Assembly (NCBI GenBank): GCA_019750655.1
Contig: JAIEOG010000245.1
Span: 1-8,730 of the forward strand
From: a bacterium
Lineage (GTDB): Bacteria; Bdellovibrionota; FAC87; UBA2466
Reading direction: 5' to 3'
DNA length: 8,730 nucleotides
The first letter of the stretch is position 1. Every line of letters begins with the position of its first letter. The position numbers and the translations under genes were made by a program. Below, in pieces: positions 1-6,155 of this stretch. The notes beneath the pieces were generated by a model. The model was given only the letters and a program-made list of their open reading frames with translations. It did no database searches and was not told the DNA's origin.

Positions 1-623
1 ATAACGAGATCGCCTGCCGGGCCGCCATTGGCCCCTGGGGACCCCTGGCCCGAGAGTTTCATCTTCGAACCCGTTTCAACACCGGCAGGGACTTTTACCG
101 TCAGACGGCGGCCGTCGGAGAACTCCAAGGTTTTCTCCGCGCCGCGAGCGGCTTCTTTGAACGAAACTTGGACAGATGTTTCCTGATCATGCCCGCGTTC
201 GGCGAAACCACGTCGGCCGCCGGCCCTGCCAGCTGCGCCGCCCATGCCTCCCATTCCGCCACGGCCGAAACCGCCGCCGCCGAAAATCTCCTGGAATAGA
301 TCGCCCAGGCCAAAGTCGCTAAACGCCTCGTAACTAAACTGGTTGCCGCCGGCTTCGGGGCGCCACTGCCGTCCGCCGCCGCCGCCCGCACCTGCGCCAA
401 AAGGCCCGCCTGCGCGCATCTGATCGTATTGGGCCCGTTTGGCCTTATCCTTCAAAACTTCGTGGGCGAAATTCACTTCTTTGAATTTCTGCTCAGCGGC
501 TTTATCGCCTTGGTTGACGTCGGGGTGGTATTTTTTGGCGAGTTTCAAGAACGCTTTGCGGATCTCACTGTCCGTCGCGCCCTTCTTAACTCCCAGAATT
601 TCGTAGAGATCTTTATCTAGCAT
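1..623 (-). CDS. DnaJ/CbpA-type J-domain co-chaperone, C-terminus outside window
   Basis: J-domain proteins stimulate the ATPase of DnaK (Hsp70) and deliver unfolded clients in the cytoplasm. Translated from the ATG at 623-621, the first ~70 residues are a canonical J domain (LYEILGV near the start, HPD at residues 33-35, then AKRAQYDQM). A Gly/Phe-rich linker follows, with runs such as FGGGGFGRGGMGGMGG. The start of the C-terminal substrate domain comes next (VKVPAGVETGSKMKLSGQG, then GGPAGDLV at the edge). No CxxCxGxG zinc-finger repeats lie between linker and C-terminal domain, which is the CbpA/type II architecture rather than classical type I DnaJ. The start is backed by GAGG at 629-632, 5 nt upstream. 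No dnaK or grpE is visible, so whether this is the housekeeping or an accessory J protein cannot be settled. 207 full codons are present and the frame runs off the left edge. The family is secure; the cbpA/dnaJ symbol is not. Confidence 0.93.
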   Translation of the reverse strand, partial: MLDKDLYEILGVKKGATDSEIRKAFLKLAKKYHPDVNQGDKAAEQKFKEVNFAHEVLKDKAKRAQYDQMRAGGPFGAGAGGGGGRQWRPEAGGNQFSYEAFSDFGLGDLFQEIFGGGGFGRGGMGGMGGAAGRAGGRRGFAERGHDQETSVQVSFKEAARGAEKTLEFSDGRRLTVKVPAGVETGSKMKLSGQGSPGANGGPAGDLV

Positions 624-628
624 TCCTA

Positions 629-632
629 CCTC
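629..632 (-). promoter_or_regulatory. Ribosome binding site of the J-domain gene
   Basis: On the minus strand GAGG sits 5 nt before the ATG at 623. It supports that start, which leaves only 32 nt to the divergent gene at 656. The promoter of each gene must therefore overlap the 5' end of the other. Confidence 0.6.
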
Positions 633-655
633 GGGCTGAATAACCTTACCTAAAT

Positions 656-2242
656 ATGGGCATTTTTCTCGTTTTGACCAGTGCGCTGCTAGTTTTTTCT
701 TCTTCGGCCGAAACCGTCAAAAAACACCGCCGGACGGAGGGTGTCCAGCCTCCTTCTAAAAGCCAAACCCCGTTGCCGCCACGCGGAAAAGCCGCGGGAA
801 AAGGCGGGGAGAATACTTCCAAGAAGCCGAATGGCCCGCCTGCGGACCAGCCCGCCGCGTGCCCGACCGGCTTGGCTTTGGACAGACTCTTCCAGTTTCC
901 CCAGGCGCACCGGCCAGCCGCGATTCCGGACGGCGTTTATTACCTCCGCACGACCGGCCCTGAGGCGGAACTCGTTTTTCAGAGGACCGCACTCCAGCCG
1001 GCAGCCCCTGTTTCCCACCTCGAAAAGCTCGACGGATTCGCTAGCTCCGAATCCGGCAAGCTCGCTTTGCACACAGAAGAAGGCGCTACTTCCTCCGCGT
1101 GGATTTTGGACCAACCAGTGGGTACTCCTCGGCGAGTTCCGCTTGCGAGCAAAGTGCACGCAGGCCACGCCGTTTGGGGGGGCGATCTCTTTCTCGTAGG
1201 CCGAACAGCGGAAGGCGCTTCTCACCTTCTGCGCTGGGATCTCACTTCGCCGGCGACACAGACCAAAGCAGAATTGAATACGCCGCTCGAAGTAGCGGAT
1301 GTTTTCGGGGCCGGCGACAAAACAGTTTTGCGGTCTGCAGAAGGAGAGCTTTTTCTCTGGGAGGCCACCACTGGAAAGCTTTCGCCCGCCGGGCAAACAG
1401 CCGCTGGTTCTGCCGTCTTTTTTTCGCGTAGTGGAAAAAATCTGCTTTCGCTAAGCGCCACTCCCGCCGGCGCTCCGCGTTTACAAACAGCCGCGTGGCA
1501 AACAGGCAAAGCACCTCGCCCACTTTCTTTGCCAGGACTCAAGATCCGCGACTTTCGTATCGATCCAAAACGCGAACACCTCGTGGCTGTGATCGAGGAA
1601 AGGTTTGGCGAAACACGCTTCATGGCGTGGCGCCTCGGGGAAAACGGAAGCCTCATCAGCCCCTTGGCAGTCCCACGCGCCGCTGGCGAAACTCGGGAAC
1701 CCGTCGCTCTCTTGCCCGCACAGGGCAAACAAGTCCGCTTTTTTTTCACACGCTCCGGAACACTTTTACCAAGCCTCCTTTGGTTCTGGGACGGCATACG
1801 CGAAAACCTCTGGACGGGCGTGCATGAAAGCCTGGCCTTTGGTGCGGGCTGCTGGAATGCAGGGATTTCAGGTGGGGATCATTGGGCTTACTCCGCAGGC
1901 GATCAGGCGCCCCACGTTTTATTCATAGGAGAAACAGCGGCGGCCTTCGAACCTGCGGTGGCCTATCTCGTACGCCGTGGTTTTTCGGTGACTCGCATCG
2001 CTCCGGATGTTTCCACGGGCGTTTGGGCACGCAGCGCGCGGGAGAAAGACGAGACGGGGTCTCTCTTCTGGGTAGCCACGGGTGGAGGAGCCTCACGCAT
2101 TTCTGGAATATCGGCGCCAGAGCAAGCGCTCTTTGATACGGGTTGTGCCCTCTCTGCGCAACCCACGCTCTCTGAAGTTCGGGAATGCGTCGAGAAGCTC
2201 GAAACCGCAGCCAAAAAAAAAGGGCCCCCGAAGGGGCCCTAA
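656..2242 (+). CDS. Putative secreted beta-propeller-like protein of unknown function
   Basis: I do not recognise this 528-residue protein as a named family. Residues 1-18 look like a signal peptide (hydrophobic from residue 3, likely cleavage after SSA), although the n-region has no positive charge. Residues ~19-70 are a Lys/Pro/Gly-rich low-complexity linker. Residues ~70-410 contain recurrent short strands ending in W/D-type motifs (LLRWDL, LFLWEATTG, MAWRLGENG, LLWFWDG), suggesting a beta-propeller. Residues ~420-460 (HVLFIGE, FEPAVAYLVRRGFSV, DVSTGVWARS) resemble the point where S9 (prolyl oligopeptidase-like) proteins pass from propeller into alpha/beta-hydrolase. Only ~70 residues follow and no GxSxG nucleophile is seen, so it is not an active peptidase. 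ATG 656 is the first in-frame start after a stop at 641 and has no clear Shine-Dalgarno. The last residues (KKKGPPKGP) are encoded by a terminator acting on the other strand. The coding call is firm; the fold is inference. Confidence 0.72.
   Translation: MGIFLVLTSALLVFSSSAETVKKHRRTEGVQPPSKSQTPLPPRGKAAGKGGENTSKKPNGPPADQPAACPTGLALDRLFQFPQAHRPAAIPDGVYYLRTTGPEAELVFQRTALQPAAPVSHLEKLDGFASSESGKLALHTEEGATSSAWILDQPVGTPRRVPLASKVHAGHAVWGGDLFLVGRTAEGASHLLRWDLTSPATQTKAELNTPLEVADVFGAGDKTVLRSAEGELFLWEATTGKLSPAGQTAAGSAVFFSRSGKNLLSLSATPAGAPRLQTAAWQTGKAPRPLSLPGLKIRDFRIDPKREHLVAVIEERFGETRFMAWRLGENGSLISPLAVPRAAGETREPVALLPAQGKQVRFFFTRSGTLLPSLLWFWDGIRENLWTGVHESLAFGAGCWNAGISGGDHWAYSAGDQAPHVLFIGETAAAFEPAVAYLVRRGFSVTRIAPDVSTGVWARSAREKDETGSLFWVATGGGASRISGISAPEQALFDTGCALSAQPTLSEVRECVEKLETAAKKKGPPKGP
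2213..2240 (-). terminator. Strong intrinsic terminator of the minus-strand operon
   Basis: Read on the minus strand, an 8-bp perfect stem (AGGGCCCC / GGGGCCCU) closes the loop UUCG, giving the extra-stable C(UUCG)G tetraloop. It runs directly into an uninterrupted tract of 8-9 U. This is a textbook Rho-independent terminator for transcripts from the three genes between 5018 and 2484. On the plus strand the hairpin is followed by AAGTGAAG with no U tract, so it should not terminate the 656-2242 gene, whose final codons it encodes. Confidence 0.93.
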
Positions 2243-2483
2243 GTGAAGTGAAGTGACAGTTCGTTGAGAAACAAGAAGAAGCGTTTTGAAACCAAGGTGT
2301 CGGACTAAGAGTGTTTCACGATGCGTTCTGTCTTCTATGAATTGCAGCGTATGTGCCAGTCTCCGGCCCTTGATTCGACTGAGATTTTCCAAGCCCCGGA
2401 ATAGCCCCGTGTAAACGCCTTACGCACACGTGGTGAATACGGTATAAAACACAGTGTTTTCAATGGGTTAAACCCTACAATCT
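2243..2483. other. Convergent intergenic / 3' UTR of the minus operon
   Basis: This 241-nt stretch separates two convergent genes and forms the untranslated tail of the minus operon before its terminator. I see no convincing gene in it. It holds three direct copies of AAGTG beginning in the preceding stop codon (2241-2255), an A/T-rich inverted repeat AAAACAC-A-GTGTTTT (2446-2460), and a short palindrome GGGTT-A-AACCC (2465-2475). None has a U tract that would make it a plus-strand terminator, so none is apparent for the 656-2242 gene. Confidence 0.5.
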
Positions 2484-3467
2484 TTAGCCGCGGATATCGA
2501 ATAAGAACTGAGCGCCAATCACATGGTAGCTGAAGGTATTGGACATGAGGGCGAACTGGTACCCTCCTCGTGCCGTGAGACTCAGCAGCTGAGAAAGCTC
2601 CCAGCGGTAACCCGCCCCTGCCCCGAGCCAAGGGCCCCCATAAGCCGACATCGGAAGACTGGTGTTATTGAGGTTCGTAGGAAGATTCGAAATATTGGCA
2701 GTGAAGGCCCAGAGTGCCTTGGCAAAAATTTCGAGCCCATTCGATTGGTACGCGACGGAGACGCCCGCTTCGATGAAACCAAAATGCACTTGGCGAGCGG
2801 TGTCGTCGATACCTCCGATATCGAGGTAACCGATTTCTAAACGCATCGGAATGTCTTTATCGGCGAAAAACCCAATGTGCCCGCCGACCCCAAAGCCCAT
2901 CCCCGTGAACTGCGTGCCGTCACTGGCATTGATGAAGGCGTAGTTCACAGCGGCTGCGGCGCCGTAGAAGAACGATGTCTTACGGCGCATGAGGATCTCT
3001 TCATCCTCCGGCACGCGACGGCTTCTGCGTTTTTTCCCTTTTACGGGAGGAGGCGCGGCTTCGTCGGGTTCTTGCGCTGTAAGCGTTTCCGGGCGTGGCC
3101 GAAGGCCGCGAGGCGAATCGCTCAAATCCCCTGCACTCACAGAATTCTCCGGAACCCAACCTTCCATCACCCCATTTTCCAATTCGACTTCGATGTTCAC
3201 GAAGCGATCCTGGACTTCGCCGAGCACGCGCACAAAGGTGCCCTTGGGCAAAAGACCGTGGCTTTCTGCCGATCGATCGGGGTTTTTGCGCAATTCTACA
3301 TCGGTGGTGACTTCAGCGACCGTTCCCGGGAGCGAACTAACTTCCCCACGGGCAGGAAAGCTTAGGCAGAGCGCGAGAACCAAGAAACAAACTCGATATG
3401 CCGCGTGTGCGGGAACATATCGATGATTTGAACTTGTTCGAGTTGGAATCCCGCCGCCTCTAAGCAT
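2484..3467 (-). CDS. Exported SH3b-domain protein with C-terminal outer-membrane beta-barrel
   Basis: Numbering from ATG 3467 (327 aa): residues ~26-37 are a hydrophobic signal-peptide core (VCFLVLALCLSF) preceded by Arg, with likely cleavage after PARG. Residues ~48-110 read as a bacterial SH3 (SH3b) domain, from VELRKNP to GWVPE, a fold commonly used to bind peptidoglycan or peptides. A Pro/Lys/Arg-rich linker (KGKKRRSRR) follows. Residues ~165-327 show alternating Gly/aromatic strands (FGVGGHIGFF, MRLEIGYLDIGG, GAGAGYRWEL, ARGGYQFAL, AQFLFDIRG), typical of a small outer-membrane beta-barrel. I infer an outer-membrane protein with a periplasmic SH3b domain. It is the last gene before the terminator. 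The start is uncertain: ATG 3467 gives a good signal peptide but overlaps the methyltransferase gene by 106 nt. TTG 3383 overlaps by only 22 nt but leaves a 13-residue leader without charge. TTG 3500 is also open. None has a strong Shine-Dalgarno. Confidence 0.82.
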   Translation of the reverse strand: MLRGGGIPTRTSSNHRYVPAHAAYRVCFLVLALCLSFPARGEVSSLPGTVAEVTTDVELRKNPDRSAESHGLLPKGTFVRVLGEVQDRFVNIEVELENGVMEGWVPENSVSAGDLSDSPRGLRPRPETLTAQEPDEAAPPPVKGKKRRSRRVPEDEEILMRRKTSFFYGAAAAVNYAFINASDGTQFTGMGFGVGGHIGFFADKDIPMRLEIGYLDIGGIDDTARQVHFGFIEAGVSVAYQSNGLEIFAKALWAFTANISNLPTNLNNTSLPMSAYGGPWLGAGAGYRWELSQLLSLTARGGYQFALMSNTFSYHVIGAQFLFDIRG

Positions 3468-4477
3468 TGCACGTCTTTCGTGAAAGCCACCGGCGAGCAA
3501 GAAACATAGACGATGGTTTTCAAGTTATCGTGAAGAAAAGATCCCAGACACTCTTGCGTCCCTGAGCGTGGGGGATCCAACAAAAGTGTATCATAATGTT
3601 CGCGAAAATCTCCCGGCAAGCGCCGCACTAAGCGCTTGTCGACGCGGGCCTCCAAGAAAGCGGCTTTCGGCTGCGAGCGTCCCTTCCAAGCCGCACGCGC
3701 GGCCTCCAAAGCGGGAGCTGAAGAATCCACCGCAAAAAGCCTCTCTACATGCTCGGCGTATCCCATCGTGAGGTTCCCGTTGCCAGCGAAGAGCTCTAAA
3801 ACAGTCTTTGCACCCGCACGCTGCACGATATCGCGGACCATCTCACGCAGAAGGTTGTTCTGGCGGGAGTGGACTTGCGCAAACCCTGCGGCGGCATGCG
3901 GGCTATTGTCCAAGCGCTCTACTTTTCCCTCGTCGCCCACGGCCAACTCGATCTTGGTCGGTTGTGCGAAAGGCCCCTCTCCGCGCAATTGAGTAAGCGC
4001 CTCATTCAGGCGTGGATCGGCCACAGCGCAGTTTTCGATATCGACGATATCGTGAGAACGCTTGCGGTAGAAACCGAGTTTTTTTCCCTCGGCCCGCAAT
4101 TGAATGCGGTTGCGGTAGCCCAAGGGCTGTTCGGCAGCAATCGACGGCAAGAAACGTTTTGGTTCCCAGTTCGAACGGCCCAAAACATGTTGCAGCATTT
4201 TCTCCTTGCCGCGCACCTGCGAAGCGTAATCCCAATCCAACCAATCGCAGCCGCCGCATTTTCCAAACACGGGGCAAACAGAGTCCACGCGCTCCGGGGA
4301 CGGTTGCACAACCTGCACGAGAGCAGCGTCACGGTACCGGCCTTTTTCGCTCTCCGGTTGGGCAAGAACTCGATCACCAGGCAATGCGCCTTCGACAAAA
4401 TAAAGATTCCCTTCGGCATCCTTCCCGACCCCTTGGCCGGTTAGGTTGACGTGTTCGATCGTAAGTTCAACGGGCAT
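3362..4477 (-). CDS. TrmA/RlmD-family RNA (uracil-5-)-methyltransferase with [4Fe-4S] site
   Basis: This 371-aa enzyme should transfer methyl from S-adenosylmethionine to C5 of a specific uridine in rRNA or tRNA in the cytoplasm. Residues 1-58 fit a TRAM RNA-binding domain (LTIEHVNLTGQGVGKD). Cys68, Cys74, Cys77 and Cys150 match the four iron-sulfur ligands of RlmD/RlmC enzymes. The Rossmann SAM motif is VLELFAGNGNLT (226-237). DPPRSG is at 301-306. The catalytic nucleophile is Cys327 in YVSCSP, and the C-terminal glutamate is Glu362 in RHIEFV. The usual YVSCNP reads SP here, and the usual GFFQVN reads GFAQVH at 198-203, so it is a somewhat divergent member. The exact target (U747, U1939 or other) cannot be told. 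ATG 4477 overlaps the upstream flavoprotein gene by 11 nt and has GGAG 7 nt upstream, indicating translational coupling in one operon. Confidence 0.93.
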   Translation of the reverse strand: MPVELTIEHVNLTGQGVGKDAEGNLYFVEGALPGDRVLAQPESEKGRYRDAALVQVVQPSPERVDSVCPVFGKCGGCDWLDWDYASQVRGKEKMLQHVLGRSNWEPKRFLPSIAAEQPLGYRNRIQLRAEGKKLGFYRKRSHDIVDIENCAVADPRLNEALTQLRGEGPFAQPTKIELAVGDEGKVERLDNSPHAAAGFAQVHSRQNNLLREMVRDIVQRAGAKTVLELFAGNGNLTMGYAEHVERLFAVDSSAPALEAARAAWKGRSQPKAAFLEARVDKRLVRRLPGDFREHYDTLLLDPPRSGTQECLGSFLHDNLKTIVYVSCSPVAFTKDVQCLEAAGFQLEQVQIIDMFPHTRHIEFVSWFSRSA

Positions 4478-5018
4478 TTGTTAACTCCAATAACCAGCTG
4501 GCCAACGCTTCTGGAGCGGGCATTTTGAAACGCCCCTCTTCCTCAGCGCTGGGGTAAAAATCCGCGCCCCAAGACTGCAGACGCGCGCGGTATTCCGCGT
4601 ACAACGGGTGCGCACTCAACTGCGCGTTCATCGCTGGAACAAATGCGATGCGCCCGCGCCGGCCGAGTTGGCTAGCTGCCAATAGCGTAACCGCATTTTC
4701 TGTTAACCCATTGGCACACGCGGCGAGTGTGTTCAAAGTCGTCGGTGCAACGATCACCCAATCGAATGGATCGAGGTGTTCAACAGCCGCATCGGGCTGG
4801 CAAATCGCGGGTTTTGCGGCCGCCCACGAAACGCTGAGTTCGGTAATAAAACGCAGCGCTGATGGCGTTAAAAAGGCTGTTATATCAGCCCCATGGCGGC
4901 GCAGCTCGCGGATGGATTTGACGGATTCGACCGCGCCAATTCCACCACACACAGCGAACGCGAAACGGCGTCCCTGCCACTGGTCGCTCTTGCGGATAAC
5001 GGACTTGTCTTGGATCAC
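4467..5018 (-). CDS. Stand-alone HFCD-family flavoprotein (CoaC/EpiD-like), CoaC cysteine not found
   Basis: At 183 aa this matches the homo-oligomeric flavin-containing Cys decarboxylase (HFCD) family, which binds FMN and decarboxylates cysteine adducts; CoaC, which makes 4'-phosphopantetheine for coenzyme A, is the best-known member. Visible motifs are the FMN-binding GGIGAVES (25-32, usual form GSIAAYK), the active-site histidine His81 (VEHLDP), APTTLNTLA (91-99, usual APATANT) and PAMNAQL (128-134). Near the C-terminus, where CoaC has a substrate clamp with an essential cysteine (ACGxxGxGRM), this protein reads SAEEEGRFKMP (157-167) without cysteine. No CoaB synthetase domain follows. It may be a CoaC paralogue with another substrate or a catalytically altered enzyme. 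The start is GTG 5018, preceded by a weak AAGAG. It is the first gene of the minus operon and overlaps the methyltransferase start by 11 nt. The family is secure; the substrate is unknown. Confidence 0.85.
   Translation of the reverse strand: MIQDKSVIRKSDQWQGRRFAFAVCGGIGAVESVKSIRELRRHGADITAFLTPSALRFITELSVSWAAAKPAICQPDAAVEHLDPFDWVIVAPTTLNTLAACANGLTENAVTLLAASQLGRRGRIAFVPAMNAQLSAHPLYAEYRARLQSWGADFYPSAEEEGRFKMPAPEALASWLLELTNAR
4485..4488 (-). promoter_or_regulatory. Ribosome binding site of the RNA methyltransferase gene
   Basis: GGAG on the minus strand lies 7 nt before ATG 4477, inside the final codons of the upstream flavoprotein gene. It supports the overlapping start and coupled translation. 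Confidence 0.65.
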
Positions 5019-5131
5019 GGCTCACTCTTGCCGGATTTCCGGAAAAATCTCAATGCGCATTCGACTATTGAATACCTTGTGACACTGGCAGCCTTATGTT
5101 ATCCCTTCTGTCGTTTCAGCGAGGAGGCCGG
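5019..5131. promoter_or_regulatory. Divergent promoter region between the operon and the ArsC/Spx-like gene
   Basis: This 113-nt gap separates two divergently transcribed units and must carry at least one promoter for the minus operon. I cannot assign a convincing -35/-10 pair in either direction by eye. A perfect 5-bp-arm palindrome CCGGA-TT-TCCGG (5031-5042) lies 13 nt upstream of the flavoprotein GTG and could be an operator half-site pair or a small leader hairpin. That is suggestive only. Confidence 0.45.
5121..5127 (+). promoter_or_regulatory. Ribosome binding site that fixes the ArsC/Spx-like start
   Basis: GAGGAGG ends 4 nt before ATG 5132. It selects this start over the in-frame ATG at 5096, which lacks a Shine-Dalgarno and would place this purine run inside the coding sequence as the codons for RGG. 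Confidence 0.8.
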
Positions 5132-5491
5132 ATGGGTGAGATTGTTTTGTACGCCAAGAAAAGCTGCACACAGTGCAAGAAGGCGATAGCTTTTCTAAAT
5201 AAAAAAGGCGTTCGCTACTTGGTTAAAGATATTGTCCACGAGCCGCCACCGCGCAGCCTTCTCGAAAAAGTTATCAAAGCCGAAAACATTTACGCGAGTC
5301 TCAACCAGCGCAGCACCACGTATCGCGAAAACCACCTCGGCCGTCGTCGTACGACGAAAAACGAAGCGATTCGCTTGATGTTGAAAGATCCGAACCTGAT
5401 CAAGCGCCCGCTCATCATCAAAGACAACCGCGCTTACCAAGGGTTTGACGAAATCAGCCTATTGGACTTTGTCGCTGTTCCAGAAGTGTAA
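5132..5491 (+). CDS. ArsC/Spx-family thioredoxin-fold protein with CxxC
   Basis: The 119-aa product has the length and layout of the ArsC/Spx/YffB family. A thioredoxin-fold strand leads into C12-T-Q-C15, followed by KKAIAFLNKKGVRYLVKDI (16-34). The family motif LNQRSTTYRE corresponds to LNTRSxxYRE of arsenate reductase-like proteins, and IKRPLIIKDNRAYQGF contains the conserved RP plus the GF loop. The second cysteine is the CxxC redox arrangement of Spx-type regulators rather than the single resolving layout of plasmid ArsC. It could be a glutathione- or thioredoxin-linked reductase or an RNA-polymerase-binding Spx-like factor; Spx proper is a Firmicutes regulator, so a reductase role is more likely here. 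The start is set by the strong ribosome site at 5121. Its 3' end overlaps the convergent DUF374 gene by 38 nt. The family is clear; the substrate is not. Confidence 0.9.
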   Translation: MGEIVLYAKKSCTQCKKAIAFLNKKGVRYLVKDIVHEPPPRSLLEKVIKAENIYASLNQRSTTYRENHLGRRRTTKNEAIRLMLKDPNLIKRPLIIKDNRAYQGFDEISLLDFVAVPEV

Positions 5492-6122
5492 ATCGCCGCT
5501 TTAAGTGGGCGTATTCTTCAGCCGCTTTACGGGCATCGAGAAGAGATTCTCGCAAGCGCTCCCGGAAAGCGGCTTTTTCTTTTTCTGAAGCTTCCGCCGG
5601 AAATCGCAATGGGTTTCCAAACCAGATCACCGCACGAGAAAACGGTTTTGGGTAATAGCCTTGGTTCCACGCGCGCGGGATGAACCACTTGCGCGTGGCG
5701 AATACGCCGATGGGGTAAACGGGCAGCCCCGTCCATTGTGCGAGCGAAACAATCCCTGGCTTTACTTGGTGAACGGGCCCTCGTGGACCATCGACCGCGA
5801 AACAAGCGCTCTGTCCCGAGCGGACCGCATCTAGCAAACCTTTGAGGCCGCCTGCCCCGCCGCGGCTGCTAGAGCCTCGGACGACCTGGTAACCCAAGCG
5901 TTGGAGCAGACCTGCCATTTTTTCCCCGTCTTTGCTGCGGCTCGACATCACCGCATACCCCTCGTCCGCAAAAGTCGGGACAAGGAGCAGCTCGTCGCCA
6001 TGCCAGTGCGCGTAAAGAAAAGGGCCCGCTTTTTCGTCGGGCCTACGCACGACGCGCACCGTCCAAAGACAGCGCGACAGGCGCAAGAACCACTCGAAAA
6101 TCCAAATGGAAAACACGTTCAA
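5454..6122 (-). CDS. DUF374 / LPLAT-superfamily acyltransferase
   Basis: The 222-aa product matches the DUF374 group of lysophospholipid-acyltransferase-like proteins, thought to acylate envelope lipids (lipid A or phospholipid) at the inner membrane. Residues 1-26 form an amphipathic, aromatic-rich N-terminus (IWIFEWFLRLSRCLW) suited to membrane association. The catalytic-region histidines are in AHWHGDELLL (38-47). Other family signatures are MSSRSKDGEKMAGLLQRLGY (59-78), VVRGSSSRGG (80-89), FAVDGPRGP (108-116) and LPVYPIGV (133-140). The C-terminal third is charged and probably helical. The start is TTG 6122, immediately downstream of an in-frame stop region and 8 nt after a GGGA ribosome site. 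GTG 6116 two codons on is an alternative. It diverges from the kinase-PilZ gene by 33 nt and its 3' end overlaps the ArsC/Spx-like gene by 38 nt. The physiological substrate is unknown. Confidence 0.9.
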   Translation of the reverse strand: MNVFSIWIFEWFLRLSRCLWTVRVVRRPDEKAGPFLYAHWHGDELLLVPTFADEGYAVMSSRSKDGEKMAGLLQRLGYQVVRGSSSRGGAGGLKGLLDAVRSGQSACFAVDGPRGPVHQVKPGIVSLAQWTGLPVYPIGVFATRKWFIPRAWNQGYYPKPFSRAVIWFGNPLRFPAEASEKEKAAFRERLRESLLDARKAAEEYAHLKRRFTLLEQRQSPIG

Positions 6123-6141
6123 GAGCTAATCCCGCCCAGCC

Positions 6142-6147
6142 GAAGAG
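6142..6147 (+). promoter_or_regulatory. Ribosome binding site supporting the kinase-PilZ start
   Basis: GAAGAG lies 8 nt before ATG 6156. It argues for this start over an in-frame opening at 5901, whose extra 85 codons run antisense to the DUF374 gene and match no domain. Confidence 0.55.
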
Positions 6148-6155
6148 TAAAGAGC

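Noticed and set aside
1222..1797. Minus-strand 191-codon frame inside the 656-2242 gene
   Set aside because: Arg/Ser/Pro-rich composition typical of a GC-rich antisense shadow. The plus frame is uninterrupted with a signal peptide and ordered strands.
2241..2255. Three direct AAGTG copies as a possible repeat element
   Set aside because: Only 15 nt in a single place, with no spacer structure. Too small to be a CRISPR or mobile-element end.
2093..2392. Minus-strand 99-codon open frame crossing the terminator
   Set aside because: It runs straight through the UUCG hairpin and into antisense of the 656 gene, has no Shine-Dalgarno seen and no recognisable domain.
2446..2475. A/T-rich inverted repeat and GGGTTAAACCC palindrome as a plus-strand terminator
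   Set aside because: Stems are short or weak and neither is followed by a U tract.
2877..3365. Plus-strand 162-codon frame opposite the SH3b/barrel gene
   Set aside because: A shadow of the clearly structured minus-strand gene, with no motif of its own.
3869..4444. Plus-strand 191-codon frame opposite the RNA methyltransferase
   Set aside because: The opposite strand has all catalytic and iron-sulfur motifs in one frame, so this is an antisense shadow.
5096..5131. Earlier ATG of the ArsC/Spx-like gene
   Set aside because: The GAGGAGG ribosome site at 5121 lies after it, and homologous thioredoxin-fold proteins start at MGEIVLYAKK-like sequence.
5901..6155. 85-codon upstream extension of the kinase-PilZ frame
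   Set aside because: It is antisense to the DUF374 coding region and shows no domain. ATG 6156 with GAAGAG upstream is the better start.
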